Assembly: GCA_003488145.1 (NCBI GenBank)
Contig: DNMQ01000433.1
Span: forward strand, 1 to 11,169
From: Pseudomonas sp.
GTDB lineage: Bacteria; Pseudomonadota; Gammaproteobacteria; Pseudomonadales; Pseudomonadaceae
DNA: 11,169 nt
Direction: 5' to 3'
Of the stretch, positions 6,822-11,169 are shown in pieces. The translations under genes were made by a program, and so were the position numbers. Position 1 is the stretch's first letter; each line of letters starts with the position of its first letter. Below the pieces are notes generated by a model, which ran no database searches, was not told the origin of the DNA, and saw only the letters and a list, made by a program, of their open reading frames with translations.

Positions 6822-7838
6822 TTAGATCATCTCTTCGCCGCCCTTGGAGCCCAGGACGATTTCACCGGCCTCGGCCATGCGGCGAGCAATGGTAAGGATT
6901 TCCTTCTGCGCATTCTCGACATCGCTGACACGCACCGGGCCCTTGGCCTCCAGGTCGTCACGCAGCAGCTCGCCGGCGCGCTTGGACATGTTCTTGAAGA
7001 CCTTTTCCTTGATGCCGTCGTCGGCGCCCTTGAGCGCCATCACCAGCACGTCGGAGGATACCTCACGCAGCAGCACCTGAATGCCGCGGTCGTCGACTTC
7101 GGCGAGGTTGTCGAAGACGAACATCAGGTCTTCGATCTGGCTCGACAGGTCCTCGTCCACATCGCGGATGGCATCCATCAGCTGGCCTTCGATGGAACTG
7201 TCCAGGTAGTTCATGATGTCCGCCGCGCGCTTTACGCCGCCCAGGCTGGCGCGGCTGGTGTTGGTGCTGCCGGAGAACTGCTTTTCCAGGATCAGGTTCA
7301 GCTCTTTCAGCGCAGCCGGCTGCACGGTGTTGAGCGAGGACACGCGCAGGACGATGTCCAGGCGCACCTTGTGGTCGAAATGCGAGAGCACTTCGCCAGC
7401 CTGGTCCGGGTCGAGATAGGCCACCACGATGGCCTGGATCTGCGGGTGCTCGTAGCGGATCACATCGGCCACCGCACGCGGCTCCATCCACTTCAGGCTG
7501 TCCAGACCGCTGGTGTTGCCGCCCAGCAGGATGCGGTCGATCAGGCCGCCGGCCTTGTCCTCGCCGAGCGCCTGAGTAAGCATCTTGCGGATGTAACCGT
7601 CGGAGCCGACGCCGAGGCTGGTCTGGTCGCCGACGATCTCGACGAACTCGCTCATTACCTGTTCGATCTGTGCCTTCTGCACGTTGCGCATCTGCGCCAT
7701 GGCAGTACCGACGCGCTGCACCTCTTTCGGACCGAGGTGACGCAGGACCTGCGCAGCGTCGGTTTCACCCAGCGAGAGCAACAGGATGGCGGCCTTGTCG
7801 ACCTTGTTGAGCTTGGCTTGAACTCGATTGTCATTCAT
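6822..7838 (-). CDS. fliG: Flagellar motor switch protein FliG
   Basis: 338 residues, typical length. FliG forms the upper C-ring: its N-domain binds FliF, its middle domain binds FliM, and its C-domain carries the charges that meet the stator. The EHPQ motif is at 130-133 within RYEHPQIQAIVVAYL, the flexible linker includes G200-G201, and MFVF is at 239-242. The C-terminal torque helix has the charged pattern K286-R287, R293, D294-D295 and R303. No substitutions are apparent at these positions. The ATG at 7838 overlaps the fliF stop by 8 bases, a usual coupling arrangement. Confidence 0.97.
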   Translation of the reverse strand: MNDNRVQAKLNKVDKAAILLLSLGETDAAQVLRHLGPKEVQRVGTAMAQMRNVQKAQIEQVMSEFVEIVGDQTSLGVGSDGYIRKMLTQALGEDKAGGLIDRILLGGNTSGLDSLKWMEPRAVADVIRYEHPQIQAIVVAYLDPDQAGEVLSHFDHKVRLDIVLRVSSLNTVQPAALKELNLILEKQFSGSTNTSRASLGGVKRAADIMNYLDSSIEGQLMDAIRDVDEDLSSQIEDLMFVFDNLAEVDDRGIQVLLREVSSDVLVMALKGADDGIKEKVFKNMSKRAGELLRDDLEAKGPVRVSDVENAQKEILTIARRMAEAGEIVLGSKGGEEMI

Positions 7839-9612
7839 CGGCGTTGATCCACTCTTTCACCACCTGGGCTACCCGTCCGGGGTCATCGGCCACCAGGTTC
7901 TTGATCGCGTTCAGCTGGGCTTCATATCCCTCGCTGGGGCTCGGCAACAGAATGTTCTGCGGGCCGCTCAGGCTGACCCGGTCACTGGCCAGGCCGGAGT
8001 CCAGTCCATCATCGTCACCCAGTTCGCCCGGACCGCTGGCAACCTGCAGTTCCTTGCCGCTGGACGGATTGGTGAGGCTCTTGAGCACCGGACGCAGCAC
8101 ACCGAACACCAGCACCAGGATGAACAGCACGCCGAGGACCTGCTTGACCACATCCCAGAACCACGGTTGCGAGTAGAACGGTATCTCTTCGAAGGTCTCA
8201 CCGGCGCTGTCGGCGACGAACGCGGTGTTGATCACGCTGACGCTATCGCCGCGGCTGGCATCGAAACCCACCGCGTCTTGCACCAGGCGAGTGAAGCGCG
8301 CCAGATCATCGGCGTTCCACGGTACGCGAACCATCTCGCCGGCCGCATTGAGCGTCATCTGATCGTCGACCACTACTGCCACCGAGAGCCGGCGCAGGCG
8401 ACCCTGCTGCTGCTTGGTATAGCTGATCGAGCGATCGAGTTCGTAGTTGCGCGTAGCCTGCTCGCGCTTGTCGGCCGGATAAGGCGCGAGCATCGGCTGA
8501 CCGGTCACTGGATCCATGACCTGCTGACCATTGGCATCGAGCAGAGGCTGACCAGGAGCCACGGCACCCGCGGCGGCTGCGGCCTGATTGGCCTGCTCGG
8601 GCGCGGTCGCCGGGCCAGGAGGCTGATTGCTCAGGGCCCCCGGCACGCCTTGCGGCGGCAGGCTGCTCTGGCGCTGCTCATTGACGCTCTGTTCGCTGCG
8701 CAACGCCGGCTGATCGGGGTTGAAGGTTTCCGAGGTGGATTCGACGGCGCTGAAATCCACGTCCGCGGAGACTTCGGCCTTATAGCGGCCGCTGCCCAGC
8801 ACTGGCTGCAGAATGTTGTGCACGCGCTGGGTGTAGAGACCTTCCATGCGGCGGCTGTAGTCGAACTGCTTGCCGGCCATGCTCAGCTCGGTCAGTTCCT
8901 GCTGATCGGACAGCAGGTTGCCCTTCTGGTCCACCACGGTGATCTGCGATTTGCCCAGTTCCGGCACGCTGGTGGCGACCAGGTTGATGATCGCCATCAC
9001 CTGGCTCGGTTCCAGCGCGCGGCCCGGGTAAAGCTCCACCAGTACCGAGGCACTGGGCTTGCGCTCGTCGCGAATGAACACCGAGCTCTTCGGGATCGCT
9101 AGGTGCACACGGGCGCCCTTGACGTTGTTCAGGCTGGAAATGGTGCGGCCCAGTTCGCCCTCGAGACCACGGCGATAACGGGTCGCCTCCATGAACTGGC
9201 TGGTACCCAGCCCCTGTTCCTTGTCGAGGATTTCGAAGCCGATGTTGCTGTCGGCCGGCGCGATACCCGCACCGGCGAGCTTGAGACGTGCGCGAGCAAG
9301 ATCATCCGCCTTGACCAGCAGGGCGCCGGAGTTCGGTTCGACGGTATAGGCGATATCCGCAGCGGCGAGGGTTTCCATCACCTGATTGGCATCCATCCCC
9401 GCCAGGCTGCCGAGCAGCGGACGATAATCGGGCTGCTGCGACCAGAGCACCACGGCAAAACCGATCGCCACGCTGGCCGCCAGCCCGACCAACAGGCCGA
9501 CCTGCCGCAGCATGGACATATCCGAAAGGTTTTCCAGAAAGGACAAGCCCAGCAGGGGCTTCTTGACACCCTCGGGAGTAGCCGGCACCGGAACGTTCAC
9601 CGCTTCAGCCAT
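7831..9612 (-). CDS. fliF: Flagellar MS-ring protein FliF
   Basis: 593 residues. FliF oligomerises in the inner membrane into the MS ring, the first flagellar structure and the mount for FliG. Two membrane segments are visible: about 39-58 (VGLLVGLAASVAIGFAVVLW) and about 486-509. Between them are the periplasmic ring-building motifs (YscJ/FliF type, about 60-220) and a Pro/Ala/Gln-rich linker (about 318-386) that includes a GQPLL...GQPML near-repeat. The cytoplasmic C-terminus (about 555-593) ends in the FliG-binding helices VADDPGRVAQVVKEWIN. The ATG at 9612 lies 13 bases after the fliE stop with a weak GGCGGA upstream. The 3' end overlaps fliG by 8 bases. Confidence 0.97.
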   Translation of the reverse strand: MAEAVNVPVPATPEGVKKPLLGLSFLENLSDMSMLRQVGLLVGLAASVAIGFAVVLWSQQPDYRPLLGSLAGMDANQVMETLAAADIAYTVEPNSGALLVKADDLARARLKLAGAGIAPADSNIGFEILDKEQGLGTSQFMEATRYRRGLEGELGRTISSLNNVKGARVHLAIPKSSVFIRDERKPSASVLVELYPGRALEPSQVMAIINLVATSVPELGKSQITVVDQKGNLLSDQQELTELSMAGKQFDYSRRMEGLYTQRVHNILQPVLGSGRYKAEVSADVDFSAVESTSETFNPDQPALRSEQSVNEQRQSSLPPQGVPGALSNQPPGPATAPEQANQAAAAAGAVAPGQPLLDANGQQVMDPVTGQPMLAPYPADKREQATRNYELDRSISYTKQQQGRLRRLSVAVVVDDQMTLNAAGEMVRVPWNADDLARFTRLVQDAVGFDASRGDSVSVINTAFVADSAGETFEEIPFYSQPWFWDVVKQVLGVLFILVLVFGVLRPVLKSLTNPSSGKELQVASGPGELGDDDGLDSGLASDRVSLSGPQNILLPSPSEGYEAQLNAIKNLVADDPGRVAQVVKEWINADE

Positions 9613-9625
9613 GATTCAATCCGCC

Positions 9626-9956
9626 TCACACCGGCATCTGCATGATGTCTTGATAAGCCTGAACCAGTTTGTTGCGCACCTGGGTCATGGCCTGAAAGGA
9701 AACGCTGGCCTTCTGGGAGGCGATCATCACTTCGGTCAGGTCGACACCGCCCTGCCCCATCTCGAAGGCAGATGACAGCTGGCTCGAAACCTGCTGGGTT
9801 TCGTGCACTTTATTCACCGCCTGGCCAAGCATGTCGGAGAAGCTCGGAGCGCCGACCTCCTGGGTCTTGACCTCCGGCTTGGCGCGCGCCATTGCATCGG
9901 TCTGCATGGCCCGCATTTCCAGCATCAAGCGATTGAATTGGACACCCCTGACTCAT
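9626..9956 (-). CDS. fliE: Flagellar hook-basal body protein FliE, with an apparent +1 frameshift near the start
   Basis: FliE joins the MS ring to the proximal rod and is exported early. Residues such as [20 protein letters not shown] and the ending [11 protein letters not shown] are diagnostic of the family. The natural start is ATG 9956, with GGAGGA (9966-9961) 4 bases upstream. It codes MSQG, but a run of four G (9948-9945 on the minus strand) puts the rest out of frame. Removing one G gives [18 protein letters not shown] and a normal 109-residue FliE. As written, translation from ATG 9956 would stop after 48 codons (TAA at 9812-9810). The uninterrupted FliE frame spans 9626-9928 from a TTG, or 9925 from an ATG. 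Neither has a ribosome site, and either start would lose the first 9 or 10 residues. This is either a sequencing/assembly error or a real mutation. It is the first gene of the fliE-J operon, behind a sigma-54 promoter. Confidence 0.9.
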
Positions 9957-9960
9957 CTAA

Positions 9961-9966
9961 TCCTCC
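9961..9966 (-). promoter_or_regulatory. Strong Shine-Dalgarno of fliE
   Basis: Minus-strand GGAGGA followed by TTAG and ATG (9956-9954). It is the strongest ribosome site in the window and marks ATG 9956 as the intended fliE start, which exposes the frameshift just downstream. Confidence 0.85.
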
Positions 9967-10011
9967 ACAGCCGCGGTTTTTTTGACGCATCGCGGCAGGC
10001 AAAGACTAGAT

Positions 10012-10027
10012 AGCAACAAGGGTGCCA
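10012..10027 (-). promoter_or_regulatory. Sigma-54 promoter of the fliE-fliJ operon
   Basis: Minus-strand TGGCACCCTTGTTGCT, one mismatch to TGGCACG-N4-TTGCW. GG is at 10026-10025 and GC at 10014-10013, with 10 bases between. The predicted start is near 10001, giving a leader of about 45 bases before ATG 9956. In P. aeruginosa fliE belongs to the RpoN-dependent class activated by FleR, so FleR is the likely activator by analogy. Confidence 0.88.
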
Positions 10028-10201
10028 GATCGAATACCAGCGGCCAGACGCGGCGATGACCTGCACTTACGCCCGTCGCAACTGTTACGTCCAATACGCG
10101 GGCGGCTGTACCGCGACGCTACCCGACCACGGCCAATAGGCTTTGTACGATAGGCTGCCGCAGCCGCGCGACGTCATACCTTGCATAAGTAGAAATCAGC
10201 A

Positions 10202-11169
10202 ATGAACGAAATCAGCCGTACCGCCCTGCGCCCCCTTACTGATAGCTCGCCTTCGACCGTCGTCGCCGGCTTCATCGCCATGCTCACCGGCTATACCAGC
10301 TCGCTGGTGCTGATGTTCCAGGCCGGCCAGGCAGCAGGCCTGAGCACGGCGCAGATCTCTTCGTGGATCTGGGCACTGTCGATCGGCATGGCGATCTGCA
10401 GCATCGGCCTGTCGCTGCGCTATCGCACGCCGGTGGTGGTTGCCTGGTCGACGCCCGGCGCGGCCCTGTTGATCACCAGTCTGCCCGGCGTGCCGTACGC
10501 CGAAGCCATCGGCGCCTTCATCTTCGCCTCGGCGCTGATCGCCCTGTGCGGCCTGACTGGAAGCTTCGATCGGCTGATGCGGCGAGTACCGGCATCGCTG
10601 GCTGCCGCGCTGCTGGCGGGCGTGCTGTTCAATATCGGAAGCGAGATTTTCCGTGCCGTCGAGGTTCAGCCGGTGCTGGTGCTCGGCATGTTCTTCAGCT
10701 ACCTGCTGGCCAAGCGAATGCAGCCCCGCTACGCCGTGCTCGCTGCGCTGCTGGTCGGCTGCCTGATCGCCGGTATTTCCGGCCTGCTGGACTTCCAGCG
10801 CTTCAGCCTGCAGGTCGCGGTGCCGGTGTGGACTACACCGGCGTTTTCCCTCGCGGCGATCTTCAGTATCGGCATCCCGCTGTTCGTCATCGCCATGGCT
10901 TCGCAGAACATGCCAGGCCTGGCCGTGCTGCGTGCCGAGGGATATCAGGTGCCGGCTTCGCCACTGATCTCGACAACGGGCATCGCCTCGGTGCTGCTAG
11001 CCCCATCCGGCTCCCACGGCATCCATCTGGCGGCGATCACCATGGCGATCTGCGCCGGCCCGGAGGCGCACCCCGACCCAGGCAAACGCTACACCGCAGC
11101 AGCCTGGTGCGGCGTGTTCTACGGCATCGCCGGTATCTTCGGTGCGACGCTGGCGGCGCTGTTCGCGGC
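10202..11169 (+). CDS. benE: BenE-family benzoate/H+ symporter-like transporter, 3' end beyond the window
   Basis: 322 codons are visible and the frame stays open to the window end. The family is about 380-400 residues, so the last fifth or so is missing. It is an inner-membrane protein with many hydrophobic segments, for example VVAGFIAMLTGYTSSLVLMF near residues 20-39 and later ALLAGVLFNIGSEIF. BenE hallmarks are VVAWSTPGAALL, a PSGSHGIHLAAIT segment, and AICAGPEAHPDPGKRY close to the visible end. Characterised members import benzoate with protons; E. coli YdcO belongs to the same family with no firm substrate. No benzoate-catabolic gene is in view, so the substrate is open and the symbol denotes family only. 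ATG 10202 gives a normal family N-terminus (MNEISRTALRPLTD), though no good ribosome site precedes it. Base composition matches its neighbours, with no sign of recent transfer. It is divergent from fliE. Confidence 0.88.
   Translation, partial: MNEISRTALRPLTDSSPSTVVAGFIAMLTGYTSSLVLMFQAGQAAGLSTAQISSWIWALSIGMAICSIGLSLRYRTPVVVAWSTPGAALLITSLPGVPYAEAIGAFIFASALIALCGLTGSFDRLMRRVPASLAAALLAGVLFNIGSEIFRAVEVQPVLVLGMFFSYLLAKRMQPRYAVLAALLVGCLIAGISGLLDFQRFSLQVAVPVWTTPAFSLAAIFSIGIPLFVIAMASQNMPGLAVLRAEGYQVPASPLISTTGIASVLLAPSGSHGIHLAAITMAICAGPEAHPDPGKRYTAAAWCGVFYGIAGIFGATLAALFA

Larger units (their letters stand above)
9957..10201. other. Divergent intergenic region between fliE and the BenE-family gene
   Basis: 245 bases holding the fliE sigma-54 promoter (10012-10027) and, in its predicted leader, a run of seven A on the minus strand (9977-9983). 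On the transporter side there is a small inverted repeat GGCTG-CCG-CAGCC (10153-10165). I see no convincing -35/-10 pair for the plus strand and no strong ribosome site before 10202. Enhancer sites for the flagellar activator would be expected here, but I cannot assign one. Confidence 0.6.

Noticed and set aside
7828..9102. Long plus-strand open frame of 424 codons opposite fliF, and similar long ones at 463-1503, 2493-3749, 4057-5319 and 6525-7847
   Set aside because: All lie antisense to confidently identified flagellar or regulatory genes, have compositions rich in Arg, His, Gln and Leu without family features, and arise from high-GC codon bias on the opposite strand.
9942..9956. Programmed ribosomal frameshift in fliE
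   Set aside because: No slippery heptamer, stop-codon context or downstream structure was seen, and FliE is not known to use recoding. A one-base error or mutation is simpler.
9976..9983. CCGCGG followed by a T-run on the plus strand as a terminator
   Set aside because: The hairpin would be a bare 6-base palindrome without a loop, and no plus-strand gene ends here. It is the leader of fliE on the other strand.
10153..10165. Inverted repeat GGCTG-CCG-CAGCC before the transporter gene as an operator or terminator
   Set aside because: The stem is only 5 bp in GC-rich DNA, with no U-run and no matching second copy.

Overview
The window is GC-rich gammaproteobacterial DNA and reads as a Pseudomonas-type chromosome (Pseudomonas sensu lato, including the stutzeri and mendocina groups). 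This rests on the protein sequences of the flagellar genes, on sigma-54 (-24/-12) promoters in front of the flagellar units, and on a HsbA/HsbR/HptB regulatory module lying inside the flagellar locus, an arrangement I recall from P. putida and relatives. The species cannot be fixed from the window alone. I did not see any RNA gene, CRISPR array, insertion sequence or phage gene.

Layout, right to left, because nearly everything is on the minus strand. A 3'-truncated BenE-family transporter gene (10202 to the end) runs on the plus strand, divergent from the flagellar block. The 245-base gap between them carries a near-perfect sigma-54 promoter (10012-10027) firing leftwards into fliE-fliF-fliG-fliH-fliI-fliJ. 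These genes are tightly packed, with gaps of 3 to 19 bases and overlaps of 8 and 11 bases. They encode the rod/MS-ring adaptor, the MS ring, the rotor switch protein, and the FliH/FliI/FliJ export ATPase complex. fliE appears to be frameshifted by one extra G just after its start codon. A 237-base gap then separates fliJ from hsbA-hsbR-hptB, a phosphorelay and partner-switch module that in P. aeruginosa links the GacS/Rsm and HptB pathways to FlgM and flagellar gene expression. After hptB come a candidate terminator, a second sigma-54 promoter (1479-1494) and fliK, the hook-length regulator. Another candidate terminator follows fliK. A third sigma-54 promoter sits at the left edge (7-22) and points out of the window, by family precedent towards fliL-fliM and the following genes.

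Together the genes build the cytoplasmic and inner-membrane base of the polar flagellum (FliE, FliF, FliG), power and regulate its type III export (FliH, FliI, FliJ, FliK), and tune the motility programme (HptB, HsbR, HsbA). I see no unknown biological system here. The points worth a second look are the fliE frameshift, the clean terminator/promoter punctuation that splits the cluster into separate units, the unexplained leader in front of hsbA, and a transporter gene upstream of fliE where fleR usually lies.
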